Positions 43,422-54,754 are shown, counted from the first letter of the stretch. The stretch: DNA of 64,000 bases from Vibrio maritimus (GCA_003263775.1 JYJJ01000004.1:54330-118329); one strand, 5' to 3'. Translations and numbers: made by a program. Notes: generated by a model not told the origin, from the sequence alone.

Positions 43422-45157
43422 TTAAGTTCTCTCCGTCTTGCTTAGCCACATCTTGTCCATACCTTCCCCTTTGATTTGCATCGGGTAAACGTGCTCTGTT
43501 TCGTCAACATTGATATCAACGAACACGAGGCGATCTTTCATCTCTAGCGCTTTCTTAAGGCCAGACTCTAGCTCGCTTGGGTTAGAAATGCGAATACCTA
43601 CGTGGCCATAAGCTTCAGCAATAGCAGCAAAGTCAGGCACCGAATCCATGTAGGAGTTTGAGTGACGGCCTTGATAAATAATATCCTGCCACTGTTTTAC
43701 CATCCCTAAGAAACGGTTGTTGAGGTTGATGATTTTAACCGGCACATCGTATTGCATGGCCGTCGACAGCTCTTGAATGTTCATCTGAATACTGCCATCA
43801 CCAGTGACACACACCACTTCTTCATCTGGGTAAGCAAACTTCACCCCAATCGCGGCTGGGAAACCAAAGCCCATGGTGCCAAGACCACCTGAGTTGATCC
43901 AGCGGCGTGGCTTGTTAAACGGATAGTAAAGCGCAGCAAACATTTGGTGCTGGCCTACATCGGATGCCACAAACGCATCACCGCCCGTCAACTTGTGCAG
44001 CACTTCAATGACCTGCTGTGGCTTAATACGCTCTTCCGAGGTTTCGTAACCAAGACAGTTACGCTCTTTCCAAGAAGCAATATCATCCCACCAAGTATTG
44101 AGCGCTGCTTCGTCATTGGTGCCCCCTGCTCTACCAGAAGTTTCAACATGGTCTCCAGAATTACATCCGCAGAGCCAACAATCGGTAAATCAGCGCGCAC
44201 GTTTTTCGAGATAGAAGAAGGGTCGATATCAATGTGTACGACCTTCGCGTCTGGGCAGTACTTCTCGAGGTTGTTGGTAGTTCGATCGTCAAAGCGAACA
44301 CCCACACCAAAAATAAGGTCGGCATTATGCATAGCCAGGTTAGCTTCATAGGTACCGTGCATACCCAGCATACCTAGTGAGTTTTTATGTGTTCCAGGGA
44401 ATGCGCCCAACCCCATTAGCGTGCTAACAACCGGCAAGTTCAGGGTTTCTGCCAGTTTAATAAGATGCTGATCTGCTTCCGACATGATGGCACCGCCACC
44501 CACATACAGAACAGGCTTCTTCGCTTCTAAAATCGCTTTTAGCGCTTTCTTGATTTGCCCTTTATGACCCGAAGTGGTCGGGTTGTATGAGCGCATCTTA
44601 ACTGTTTCAGGGTACTCGTAAGGGAACTTGATCTGCGGATTCATGACATCCTTCGGAATATCAACCACAACCGGGCCAGGTCGGCCAGTAGACGCGATAT
44701 AGAAGGCTTTTTTCAGCGTTTCAGGGATATCTTCTGCACGTTGCAATAGGAAGCTGTGCTTAACCACAGGACGAGACACACCCACCATATCACACTCTTG
44801 GAACGCATCATTACCGATGAGGTTGTTCGGTACGTTACCAGAGAGCACGACCATAGGGATCGAGTCCATGTAAGCGGTAGCGATACCGGTAATGGTGTTA
44901 GTTGCACCAGGACCTGAACACACAAGTACCACACCCGGTTTACCGGTAGCACGTGCGTAACCATCAGCCATGTGTGTCGCGGCTTGTTCATGACGAACGA
45001 GGACGTGTTGGATATTCTCGCGCTTTTCATGCAGCGCATCGTAGATATCAAGAACGGAACCACCTGGGTAACCAAAGATTTGTTGTACACCTTCGTCAAT
45101 CAAAGATTGAACGATCATCTCTGCACCAGATAGCATTTCTGGGGTTGAATCTGCCAT
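43422..45157 (-). CDS. ilvI: acetolactate synthase III large subunit (frameshifted)
   Basis: Thiamine diphosphate enzyme for the first shared step of valine, leucine and isoleucine synthesis. About 578 residues restored (E. coli 574). The N-terminus has [16 protein letters not shown] and the catalytic Glu region [13 protein letters not shown]; the ThDP site is [12 protein letters not shown] with NLNN. The frame breaks in a C run (G on the coding strand) at 44122-44126: [13 protein letters not shown] should read [13 protein letters not shown]. One G is missing, probably a sequencing error. The start is ATG 45157 with GGAG upstream. The 377-base region before it holds palindromes and an Lrp-like site. 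Confidence 0.94.
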
Positions 45158-45534
45158 ATTGTCTCCTTACCAGTTACCTCAACAATCAGGTTGTTGCTGA
45201 GCTGGCATTACATAGTTAGGTCTTATTCGTAGCCTAAATCGAAACTACTCACTTTTCGGCTATGTCACATAGCTTGTCATAACAAGCAATATGTTTACGC
45301 AACAACTGTAACGCTTTCTTTGCACAAGATCTAACCCGACAAAGGCTGCAAAAAACACACTTACCTTCGAAATGATAGGTTTGCCAACATTTGTCTTACC
45401 CAGAGAAACAAAACCAAACCAATAACCCAACATCCACTAAAATTCAGAGTTAAATTCTGCTTTATTTATCGAAAACTGGCGGAAACTTATCAGCAATTCT
45501 GATTAGTCACTCAAAATCACTAGGGACAATTAAT
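45158..45534 (-). promoter_or_regulatory. ilvIH control region
   Basis: No gene is seen in these 377 bases. Two abutting palindromes stand at 45259-45273 (GCTATGT-C-ACATAGC, 7-bp arms) and 45273-45286 (CTTGT-CATA-ACAAG). An Lrp-like site, CAGAGTTAAATTCTG, lies at 45445-45459 and matches about 11 of 15 positions of the YAGHAWATTWTDCTR consensus as I recall it; CAGCAATTCTG follows at 45491-45501. A small hairpin (CAACAA/TTGTTG) is near the gene start. E. coli ilvIH is the classic Lrp-activated operon with several upstream sites, so the same control is likely. I could not place a convincing -35/-10 pair. Confidence 0.5.
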
Positions 45535-45567
45535 AAAAAAGCCCCATATTTTGTTAAATAATGGGGC
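45535..45567 (-). terminator. terminator of the RND pump operon
   Basis: GCCCCAT/ATGGGGC stem with further A-T pairs and TTTTTT on the minus strand, ten bases after the RND gene stop. Confidence 0.85.
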
Positions 45568-45576
45568 TTTGATTCA

Positions 45577-48500
45577 TTAGGCCGCCTCAACGGGCTTTTT
45601 TACAGGTTTCGACCTCAATCGTCGTAAGGTTCGTCGCAACATAGAGGGCTGCTGTTTTTGCTGTTCGGTTTTCCCCAACATCAGCAAACACGGCGTTAAT
45701 ACTAAGGTCAATACTGTTGCAAACGCTAAGCCACCGGCAACCGCAGTTGCAAGCTGCGACCACCACTGAGTACTTGGTGCGCCAAACTCAATTTTCTGAT
45801 TGATGAGGTCGACGTTCATTTCAAGCACCATAGGCATCAAACCCAAAATCGTGGTCACTGTGGTAAGCATTACCGGACGCAAACGCTGTACACCTGTTCT
45901 TAAGATCGCTTCACGCTTCTCCAAACCGCGCTTAATCAGCTGATTGTAGGTATCAATCAATACGATGTTGTTGTTAACCACAATTCCCGCAAGGGCGATA
46001 ACACCAATACCCGACATAATGATGCCAAACGGACGCTGGAACACCAATAGACCTGCAAACACCCCGACGGTGGAGAAGATCACCGCACTCAAGATCAGTA
46101 GCGCTTGGTAGAAGCTATTGAACTGGGTAATCAATATCAGTGCCATGACGGCAAGAGCGACCATAAAGGCACTTTGTAAGAACTCCGATGAATTCTTCTG
46201 CTCTTCATTTTGGCCCTTGATAACAAATTCAACACCACTTGGCAGTTCAATCTGGTTAAGCTGCTCCATAAAGCCAGGTAGCTCAACCGCGAGATTGTAA
46301 CCGTCTGCCATATCGCTTTGACATTGATAACGCGCACGCCATCTAAACGGTTAATGGTGTCTTGCTTCTGCTCTGGTGTGATTTCAGCAAAGTTGGTAAT
46401 AGGCACTAGACCTGCCGGCGTCTTAACGCGAAGCTCATCAAAACGGCCAATATCACGATGCTCTTCTGGGAATCGCACCAAAATATCGACTTCTTCGGTA
46501 GAATCGTCGGGGAGATAATCACCAATTTTCAGACCATTGGTCACAAACTGAACCGTGTTACCCACCAGTGTCGCGTCCGCGCCAAAGCGAGCAGCATCAT
46601 CTCGGCTGATATCGATTTGCCAGTCTATTCCTGGTTTGTTTGAGGTGTCACTAACGTTCGTCAGTTTGGCATTGCCATCCGCCCAGCGGCGCACCTCTTT
46701 TGCAGCTGCGTCCAAACCATCAGGGATACGAGCAGAAAGTTCGACCACCAAATCATGTTCAACCGGGGACCGGCATCAGGGAACTTGTACTCAATCTCTA
46801 CACCCGCAAACTGATCCGTTGTTTGCTTAAGCTCTTCGATGATAGCGGGTACCTTACGACGGTACTGCCAATCCAATGGGGTAATTTGAATCACACCAAT
46901 TTCATCTTTACCGCCAGTTTTGGTGTAAACACTTTCAAATTCGTCATGACCCAACATCACCTTCTCAACAACGCGCATCACCTCGTCTTTCTCGTTAATA
47001 GACAAGTCACCGTGAGAACGCACTTTGACGTTAAAGTAAGGCGGATCCACTTCCGGGAAGAACTCAGCACCTAGGCCTGCTTTGTCGTAAGCCACTCCAA
47101 CACCGATTGCCATAGCAATCGCCAGTAGCAGCACTTTCAAAGGATGGCCAAGAGCAATATCTAGGGTGTGATAATAAAGCTTGGTAATACCGGTTGCTTT
47201 ATCAAACTCACCCTCATGCAGCGCCACCATTTTCTTTTGCTGACTCGGTGAAACATATTGCGGCTTACCAATCAGGCCGCCGAGTACTGGCACAAACAAC
47301 AGTGCCATCACTAACGACGCCGTCAGCGTTGCAATGAGCGTCATCGGTAAGTACTTCATGAACTCACCAGTGATATCCGGCCAGAATAGCAGCGGTGCAA
47401 ACGCAGCCAAAGTGGTTGCCGTGGATGCCGTGATTGGCCACGCCATGCGTTTGGCGGCATCACGATACGCTTCTTTACGCTCCATCCCTTCTTGCATGCG
47501 GCGATCAGCAAATTCGGTAACAACAATGGCCCCGTCCACCAGCATGCCTACCGCCATGATCAGTGAGAACAGCACAACGATGTTGACCGTAAGGCCAAAT
47601 ACCGACAGTACAAGCAGGCCAGTCAAGAACGAACCAGGAATCGAAATACCGACTAATAGCGCAGTGCGAACACCAAGGATGGCGATGATAACAATGACCA
47701 CCAAAATGATTGCCGATAAGATGTTGTTTTGCAGATCATTAAGCATGATCTTCACATCTTTCGACTCATCTTTAGTGAACTTCACTTGAAGGTTATTTGG
47801 CCACTCATCACGAAGCTGAGCTTGTCGCAACACTTCTTTAACTAACGAGACAGTCTCGATGATGTTCTCGCCAGCACGTTTTTTGACATCCAATACCACC
47901 GCAGAGCGGCCATCAAGACGAGCAAAACTGTCAGGGTCTCGGAAGGCACGGCGAACCGTCGCGACGTCTCCAAAGGTGATGACTTGTTTGCCATCCACCT
48001 TAACAGGCAGCTCTAACACATCTTTTAGACTGTTGAATACTGACGGTACTTTGACCGAAAAACGGCCATAACCAGTATCAACAAAGCCAGCAGCTACTAC
48101 GCGGTTGTTCAAGGCTATTAGGTTGTAGATATCACCTTGGTCGAGGCCATAGCTTTCCATTAATAGCGGGTCGACCACAATCTCAACAATGTCTTCACGG
48201 TCACCGGCAATGTCTACCTCTAATACTTGACGGTAGCTTTCAAGCTTGTCACGCAGCTGGCGAGCAAGCTGTACTATGGTACGCTCTGGCACCGTACCGT
48301 AGAGCACAACCGAGAGTACAGGTTGCTGAGACGCAAAAGTCACCTCATTCACTGTCGGCTCATCGCTGTCTTCTGGCAACTTAGGCTTAGCAAGGTCAAC
48401 GGCATCACGTACGTCTGCCATCGCCTTGGTCAAATCAACGCCGACATTAAACTCAAGTGTCACTGAGGCGTGGCCTTCCGACGCTACAGCCGTCATCTCT

Positions 48501-48736
48501 TTCACGCCTTCAATTGAGCGCAACTCTTTTTCTAGCGGCCTGACGAGCAATCGCTCACTGTCATCCGGTGAGATACCTTGGTGACCCACAGACACATAGA
48601 TAATTGGAATGGTGATATCTGGACTCGATTCTTTTGGAATCGTGTTGTAAGTCACGACACCAGCAATGAGCACCAGAGCCAGCAAGCTGAGCATGGTCCT
48701 AGCGCGCGACAGCGCCGCCTCAATTAATGCAAACAT
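45577..48736 (-). CDS. RND-family efflux transporter, inner membrane subunit (two frameshifts)
   Basis: Proton-driven pump subunit of the RND superfamily, about 1053 residues restored. It has the usual twelve-helix plan: an N-terminal helix, a large periplasmic loop, a central helix group, a second loop and a last helix group (SGIGVIALAGIVVNNNIVLID). In the fourth helix it has VDGAIVV, where AcrB has the two Asp of VDDAIVV; in the tenth, VNNNIVL stands where AcrB has a Lys (AKNAIL). Breaks at about 46766 (a G/C run) and 46314 each need one base. It lies nine bases after its membrane-fusion partner. The substrate is unknown. Confidence 0.88.
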
Positions 48737-48745
48737 GCGGCCTCC

Positions 48746-49855
48746 CTACTGCTGCTGTTCAGCGATTTGATTGGCCTCAGCGACACTGATAGCCTCGACT
48801 TGATCGCCATGACGAACGAAACCCTGTCCAAGGACGATGATGTCACTTTTAGTGCCAAGCCCGGTCAGCCAGACACCATCTTGCTCAGCCTTAACCAACT
48901 GAATAGGGACAAAGTCCACATAATTGTCTTTAAGCGTCTTCACGCCCAGATTGCCGATTTCATCCAGTGCTAACATGGCTGGCGTGATTTTGATCGCCAG
49001 TTGCTCATCCAATGCCAATTCCACTTCAGCACTGACACCGGCAGGAATGCGCTGATTTGGATTCGGCACAGCAATTTCAATCGGGAAGGTATTGGTTGAA
49101 ACAGATGAAACGCGAGAGATGTAACGCAGCGTACCTGTGACTTCTTCGCCGCCAACAAAACGAATCGTAGAGGTTTGGTTAGGCGTGAGTTTTTGAATAT
49201 GACGTTCACTGACATCCGCTTCAATAACTAGGGTATCTAAATCAATCAGTGTCGCTACAGGATCGCCAACACCGACAAAATCACCCAGTTCAATCGACAA
49301 ATTGTCGACGATACCCGTAAACGGAGCAGTAACAGTGGTATTACGCAGTGCAAGCTTCGCTGCACTCACCATCGCTTTAGCTTCAGTTAGATTAGCTGCC
49401 GCAGTCGAGTAAGCCACCTCACCTTGTAGTCCTCTACTTTTCAGAGACTTGGATGCGTTGAATTCTTGCTGTCTAACATTGAGCATCGCCTGAGCACGCT
49501 CCAATTGAATATTAAGGTCACCTTTATCTATTTGTGCAATCGCCTGGCCCTGCTTTACTTCATCGCCTTTCTCGACATTGAGCTTGATGATCTTGCCGGC
49601 AATTTCAGCGCCCAATCGAGCCGTGCGGTCAGGTGCAGTACGACCATATAAATCGATCTTCTTATCGATCTTTTCTGCGCTGAATTCTTGATAAACCACT
49701 CGGGCGAGTGGAATGATTTGTTCTTTTTTCTGACTTGGTGCTTCTTCAGCCTTTAACACCCCAAGACCAAGCCAAGTAGAGAGTGCTACGACGCACACCA
49801 AAGAGATCAACCAAGGACGTTTGGATAGAAAGTTGCCACGTTGTGTAGTTGGCAT
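48746..49855 (-). CDS. RND efflux membrane-fusion protein (periplasmic adaptor)
   Basis: Adaptor of 369 residues that links the RND pump to an outer membrane channel. One N-terminal membrane anchor (PWLISLVCVVALSTWLGLG) is followed by a barrel-sandwich/lipoyl half (GKIIKLNVEKGDEVKQGQ), an alpha-helical hairpin, the second lipoyl half (NTTVTAPFTGIVDNL) and a beta-barrel domain. The ATG at 49855 (MPTTQRGNF) has AGGGAAA upstream and is preferred to the in-frame GTG ten codons earlier. No outer membrane factor gene is adjacent, so the pair probably uses TolC. Confidence 0.88.
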   Translation of the reverse strand: MPTTQRGNFLSKRPWLISLVCVVALSTWLGLGVLKAEEAPSQKKEQIIPLARVVYQEFSAEKIDKKIDLYGRTAPDRTARLGAEIAGKIIKLNVEKGDEVKQGQAIAQIDKGDLNIQLERAQAMLNVRQQEFNASKSLKSRGLQGEVAYSTAAANLTEAKAMVSAAKLALRNTTVTAPFTGIVDNLSIELGDFVGVGDPVATLIDLDTLVIEADVSERHIQKLTPNQTSTIRFVGGEEVTGTLRYISRVSSVSTNTFPIEIAVPNPNQRIPAGVSAEVELALDEQLAIKITPAMLALDEIGNLGVKTLKDNYVDFVPIQLVKAEQDGVWLTGLGTKSDIIVLGQGFVRHGDQVEAISVAEANQIAEQQQ

Positions 49856-50072
49856 AATAATTTCCCTATTATTGTAATCCGACACTGCTGACCTTCTACG
49901 AAGCGGAGCAGCATCCGGTTTAAAAACTACGAATAATCAATCGCTAAACGACAACTTTCTGTCAGATACTGTGCGCTGACTACTGACTCGAGTGTAACAA
50001 AAACCCTTTTTGTAGATAACATTCATTCTGCTTATTAGTAAAGTTTTTTTAACCTCCCCCTATATTCCAGAT

Positions 50073-50102
50073 AAAAAAAAGGCGAACTCGATGTCCGCCT
50101 TT
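50073..50102 (-). terminator. terminator of erpA
   Basis: AAAGGCG/CGCCTTT stem with a run of eight T on the minus strand, about 21 bases after the erpA stop. Confidence 0.85.
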
Positions 50103-50122
50103 CTACAGTTTTTTATTTTGAG

Positions 50123-50464
50123 CTACACGCTGAACGATGCACCACAACCACAGGTAGTGGTCGCATTCGGGTTATCAACGAAGAAGCGTGAACCTTCAAG
50201 ACCTTCGGTATAGTCAACGGTACCGCCAACCAGGTATTGCAAACTCATTGGATCGACAACCAGAGTCACACCACACTTTTCGATGGTAGTGTCACCGTCG
50301 TTAACGCTCTCATCAAAGGTAAAACCGTACTGAAAACCACTACAGCCACCACCGGTGATGTATACACGAAGCTTAAGCTCTGGGTTTTCCTCTTCCGCGA
50401 TCAACGCATTAACACGCGTCGCCGCTGCTTCAGAAAAATTTAATGGAATAGCTACATCACTCAC
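50123..50464 (-). CDS. erpA: iron-sulfur cluster insertion protein ErpA
   Basis: A-type carrier that delivers Fe-S clusters to enzymes such as the isoprenoid enzymes IspG and IspH. 113 residues (E. coli 114). The three cluster cysteines are in [12 protein letters not shown] and in the end motif CGCGASFSV. The start is GTG 50464 ([10 protein letters not shown]), with AGAGAGG upstream, and matches the family; a longer frame would add 20 unrelated residues. It is divergent from hemL, which needs no Fe-S cluster but serves haem supply. Confidence 0.95.
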   Translation of the reverse strand: MSDVAIPLNFSEAAATRVNALIAEEENPELKLRVYITGGGCSGFQYGFTFDESVNDGDTTIEKCGVTLVVDPMSLQYLVGGTVDYTEGLEGSRFFVDNPNATTTCGCGASFSV

Positions 50465-50781
50465 GGGAACCTCTCTTGCTACTCTGCCGCACACGCCTGT
50501 TTGCGCCAACCAAGACCATTGCAAACCCTAGTGTTCAAAACAAGCGGCGATGAATTAACAGCGCTCAATACTTAGCCGAGCATCATTGTATTTTGTAAAG
50601 TTATTGTCGGTGATTATCTAATACCTGAGTGCTTCGTTCAAGTATTAGACAAACCCAAATTAATAGAGATGTACCTAAAACTCGTATCAATATGAGAAAA
50701 TGTGCTCAAAACACTTCTCGATTCGATTTGTAGATGTACAATGCAGCACACTTGGTCCGAACAAGCAAAGAGGAACTTTCC
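50465..50781. promoter_or_regulatory. erpA-hemL divergent control region
   Basis: This 317-base gap between divergent genes must hold both promoters. An inverted repeat with 7-8-bp arms lies at 50617-50649 (CTAATAC at 50618-50624 and GTATTAG at 50642-50648, 17 bases between). A -10-like TACAAT stands close before hemL, at about 50738, without a good -35 box. I could not identify a known operator type. Confidence 0.4.
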
Positions 50782-52073
50782 ATGACCAAATCAGCAGAGC
50801 TGTATGAAAAAGCGCAACAGACCATCCCTGGTGGTGTTAACTCTCCGGTTCGTGCCTTTAACGGCGTAGGTGGCTCACCTATTTTCGTTGAACGTGCCGA
50901 TGGTCCATTGATGTTTGATGCTGATGGTAAAGCTACATCGACTACGTAGGTTCATGGGGTCCAATGATCCTTGGTCACAACCACGCAGTGATTCGTGATG
51001 CTGTGATCGATGCAGCTCAGCGCGGCCTTAGCTTCGGTGCGCCGACCGAAATGGAAATCAACATGGCAGAGCTGGTTCGCAAACTGGTGCCTTCTATGGA
51101 ACAGCTGCGCATGGTGAGCTCAGGTACGGAAGCAACCATGAGTGCTATACGTCTCGCTCGTGGCTACACAGGTCGTGACAAGATCATCAAATTCGAAGGT
51201 TGCTATCACGGCCACGCTGACAGCCTACTAGTAAAAGCAGGCTCTGGCGCACTAACACTTGGTCAGCCAAGCTCACCAGGCGTACCGGCTGACTTTGCTA
51301 AGTACACATTAACAGCACGCTTCAACGACCTTGAGTCTGTAAAAGCGCTATTCGAAGCAAACAAAGGCGAGATTGCTTGTATCATTGTTGAGCCTGTTGC
51401 AGGCAACATGAACTGTATTCCACCGATTGAAGGCTTCCACGAAGGTCTGCGTCAGATCTGTGATGACGAAGGCGCACTGCTTATCTTTGATGAAGTGATG
51501 ACAGGTTTCCGTGTTGCACAAGGCGGCGCGCAAGCATACTACAACATCAAACCAGACCTAACGACGCTTGGTAAAATTATTGGCGGCGGCATGCCAGTTG
51601 GCGCGTTCGGTGGCCGTAAAGAGGTGATGCAGCACATCGCACCAACCGGTCCTGTGTATCAAGCAGGTACCTTGTCTGGTAACCCAATTGCGATGGCAGC
51701 GGGCTTTGCATGTCTGACACTACTTTCAGAAGAAGGCAACGAAAAGCGCCTTGCTCAAAAAACTAAGCACCTAGCAAATGGCTTCAAGTCTCTGGCAGAC
51801 AAACACGGCATCCCATTGGTGGTGAACCAAGTAGGTGGTATGTTCGGTTTCTTCTTTACTGACCAAGAAACCATTACCTGCTATGAAGATGTCGCGAAAT
51901 GCGATGTAGAGCGATTCAAGCGCTTCTTCCACCTAATGCTTGACCACGGTGTTTACCTGGCACCATCAGCGTTTGAAGCAAGCTTTACGTCACTGGCTCA
52001 CGGCTCGAAAGAGATCGATGCGACGCTAGAAGCCGCAGACCGCTGCTTTGCGATGCTTGCTCAAGAAGCATAA
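50782..52073 (+). CDS. hemL: glutamate-1-semialdehyde 2,1-aminomutase (frameshifted)
   Basis: Pyridoxal-phosphate enzyme that makes 5-aminolevulinate from glutamate-1-semialdehyde for haem and sirohaem. 430 residues restored (E. coli 426). It starts [18 protein letters not shown]; the PLP lysine lies in [17 protein letters not shown], and [11 protein letters not shown] is conserved. The frame breaks near 50932: [10 protein letters not shown] should read [15 protein letters not shown], with one T missing, probably a sequencing error. AGAGGAA precedes the ATG. A bidirectional terminator follows. Confidence 0.94.
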
Positions 52074-52100
52074 TCGAGAGTTAACGTCTAAGAAGTTGAG

Positions 52101-52127
52101 AAAAGGGCTGAGCATATCAGCCCTTTT
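52101..52127. terminator. bidirectional terminator after hemL
   Basis: An 11-bp stem (AAAAGGGCTGA/TCAGCCCTTTT) with a 5-base loop lies between hemL and the convergent 40-codon gene. Confidence 0.88.
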
Positions 52128-52139
52128 TAGTTCCATATT

Positions 52140-52262
52140 TTACGCCTGCCAGTTGAATATCACCAGCAACACTAAAAACCCAATCGTGATTGAAAACCAG
52201 GGAATTGGTCGTATTTTTTTCTTGCCCTGCCCACAGTTTTTGTCACCGTTACAACACCCCAT
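52140..52262 (-). CDS. 40-residue Cys-rich single-helix membrane protein
   Basis: A short gene not previously marked by length-based calling. The ATG at 52262 follows a good ribosome site (AGGAGAG, four bases between), and the frame runs 40 codons to TAA. The product begins MGCCNGDKNCGQGKKK, with three Cys in ten residues, then a short basic stretch (KKKIRP). A single hydrophobic helix (WFSITIGFLVLLVIF) follows, and it ends NWQA. The layout suggests a small inner membrane protein with a cytoplasmic Cys-rich head that could bind metal or be redox-active; that is inference. It is convergent with hemL and shares its terminator. I recall no named family. Confidence 0.7.
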   Translation of the reverse strand: MGCCNGDKNCGQGKKKIRPIPWFSITIGFLVLLVIFNWQA

Positions 52263-52412
52263 CGAACTCTCCTACTGCCTCAGAACTGACAAGATTTTAA
52301 ATTGATCACTCAAAGATTTACGTCCATTATATGACCAACACTGCTTATGTCTGTCAGCATTTGTCGAACATTGACGATGTAGCATCTACACTTCCAGTAA
52401 AAAGGAAACTCC

Positions 52413-53497
52413 GTGAACAACAAAATGAACGTGACGGCCAGCCACTGGGTACTGATTGTTGCCCTACTCTTTGCCGCGTTTGCCTGCTATCTCCTAGTGG
52501 AGCCTTACATCAACTCCATTATCATGGCATTTATCTTGTCACTATTGATGTTTCCTATCCATGAGTGGATTGAGCGAAAGCTCCCTAAGCACAAAAACAT
52601 TGTCGCCTTGCTCTCTTGCATCGTACTGACCTTTATTATTGTCATGCCACTCATGCTGGTCTTTAGCGCGATTGTCCAACAAGGTTCCGTCTTCTCCCAG
52701 AACATGTACCAATGGGTGACCGGCGGCGGCATTCAAGAAGTTATCGCCCATCCTTGGGTAGTCACGGGTCTTGATTTCGTCAACGAGTACCTACCTTTCG
52801 ATGCCATTAACCCGCAAGACATCGCTCAAAAAGCGGCGGAATTTGCCACTTCTCTTGGCTCCAACTTGGTTGCCATGAGCGCAAAAATTCTTGCGATGCC
52901 ACTAACTTCTTGATGAACTTCTTCTTGATGTTGTTTGTATTGTTCTTCCTACTGCGCGATCACGACAAACTCATCGCAGCAATCCGTCATATTTTGCCAT
53001 TTTCTCGTAGCCAAGAAGACCGCCTACTCAATGAAATTGAAAAAGTATCCAAGTCTGCAGTTATGGGCTCGTTCTTAACCGCAATCGCACAAGGTGCTGC
53101 TGGTGGCTTTGGTATGTGGATGGCAGGATTCCCAGGACTATTCTGGGGCACCATGATGGGCTTTGCTTCATTCATTCCAGTGGTGGGCACGGCGCTGATT
53201 TGGATTCCCGCTACCGCGTATCTTCTGATCACCGGTGACACAGGTTGGGGTTTATTCTTAGCTATCTGGAGCATTGCTGTCGTTGGCTCAATTGACAACG
53301 TACTGCGCCCACTGTTAATGCAAGGCAGTGCGGGGATGAATACACTAATGATCTTCTTCTCGCTACTTGGTGGTATTCATTTGTTTGGTCTTATCGGCTT
53401 AATTTACGGCCCACTGATCTTCGCGATTACTATGGTCTTGTTCAATATGTATGAAGAGGAGTTCAAGGAATTCCTCGATGGCCAAGATAGAAGCTAG
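52413..53497 (+). CDS. AI-2E/PerM-family membrane transporter (frameshifted)
   Basis: Polytopic membrane protein of 361 residues restored, from the AI-2E exporter/PerM family. The members move small molecules or sodium ions; the substrate here cannot be told. Two N-terminal helices (VLIVALLFAAFACYLLV, NSIIMAFILSLLMFPIH), a soluble central part, and a conserved C-terminal half (IPVVGTALIWIPA, GSIDNVLRPLL, FGLIGLIYGPLIFA) are typical. The frame breaks near 52892: SAKILAMPLTS should read ..ILGDATNFLMNFF, one G missing. The start is GTG 52413 with AAGGAAA five bases upstream. Confidence 0.88.
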
Positions 53498-53508
53498 AGT
53501 CTTTTTTC

Positions 53509-53545
53509 AGGGAGGGGTTTGTGAGAGAATCGCCTCCCTTTTTAT
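53509..53545 (+). terminator. terminator of the PerM-like gene
   Basis: AGGGAGG/CCTCCCT stem with a 17-base loop and TTTTTATTT, 12 bases after the stop. The loop is long, so confidence is moderate. Confidence 0.65.
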
Positions 53546-53563
53546 TTCGAGAGAAACATCGCC

Positions 53564-54586
53564 ATGGCAAGCTACATCGCACCCAGTCAAATTGCACAAC
53601 GACAACTAGAGTATTTTGCCGGAAAACGTGTGTTGGTCATTGGCGAAATAGAAGATAGCTTCCCGATTGAGCTTAGCCGCCACTGCGACAAAGTAACGGT
53701 ATTCACCAGCAACTACATTACCTATCGCTCACTGCAATCTTCATCGAAAATCGACACCCTATTTGGCGCGTCGCTACCAACCGATATTGATGCAGACATG
53801 GTCTTACTTTACTGGCCAAAGGCAAAGGCAGAAGCGCAAATGCTACTGCATATGTCACTGGCAGCACTTGGCAGTGAGACCGAAATCGTGGTGGTAGGTG
53901 AAAATCGCTCGGGGGTAAAAAGCATTGAGAAAATGTTTGCTACCTACGGCCCTATCAACAAATACGACTCTGCTAGACGCTGCTCATTTTATTGGGGCAT
54001 TTGCCAACAAGCTCCTGATGCGTTTGATTTACAAAGTCAGTTCAAGACTTACCATGTGGAGCTCAATGGCATTGCTATCACGGTGAAGAGCCTACCCGGG
54101 GTATTTAGCCACGGTGAGTTCGACCACGGCACTCAACTGCTACTCAATAACCTGCCAGAACTAACCGGCAAAGTGCTCGACTTTGGTTGTGGCGCGGGCA
54201 TCATTGGCGCTTATATGGGGCTTAAGAACCCAACGAGTAAGCTTAACCTATGTGATATTAACGCTTTCGCGATTGAATCAAGTAAGCAGACCCTTGCAGC
54301 CAATGGGTTATCAGGTGAAGTTTTTGCCTCTGATGTGTATTCCGATATCGGGAAAGATTTTGATTTTATCGTCAGCAACCCGCCTTTCCATGCCGGGCTC
54401 GATACCAGCTACTCAGCGACAGAAACCCTACTGTCCGATGCCCCTAAACATCTGAATAAGCAGGGTCAGCTTTGGATTGTCGCCAACAGCTTCCTCAAAT
54501 ATCCACCAATTATCGAGCAGCAGTTTGGTCATTGTGAGACGGTAGCCAAGAACCGTAAATTTGCCATTTATCACGCTGCAAAATAA
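53564..54586 (+). CDS. rsmC: 16S rRNA m2G1207 methyltransferase RsmC
   Basis: Methylates N2 of G1207 in 16S rRNA. 340 residues (E. coli 343). The N-terminal half is the degenerate methyltransferase copy typical of RsmC; the C-terminal half is active, with the SAM motif [15 protein letters not shown] and the catalytic [13 protein letters not shown] in the linker is also characteristic. The ATG at 53564 follows GAGAAAC. It is the last gene before the chiS control region. Confidence 0.94.
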   Translation: MASYIAPSQIAQRQLEYFAGKRVLVIGEIEDSFPIELSRHCDKVTVFTSNYITYRSLQSSSKIDTLFGASLPTDIDADMVLLYWPKAKAEAQMLLHMSLAALGSETEIVVVGENRSGVKSIEKMFATYGPINKYDSARRCSFYWGICQQAPDAFDLQSQFKTYHVELNGIAITVKSLPGVFSHGEFDHGTQLLLNNLPELTGKVLDFGCGAGIIGAYMGLKNPTSKLNLCDINAFAIESSKQTLAANGLSGEVFASDVYSDIGKDFDFIVSNPPFHAGLDTSYSATETLLSDAPKHLNKQGQLWIVANSFLKYPPIIEQQFGHCETVAKNRKFAIYHAAK

Positions 54587-54754
54587 CTCTCTAAATTCAG
54601 GCTCTCGAAGCACCAATTCATCGCGCCAATCAGTTCCAGCCTAATCAGCTAGCACCAGGTGGCGCTTTCCTCTACCTAAGTCCCGGTAATTTCTTACAAA
54701 GCCAACAAACAAACGGTAATTTTGTGTGTCCCCACACGCTTTACCTGTCACTTA

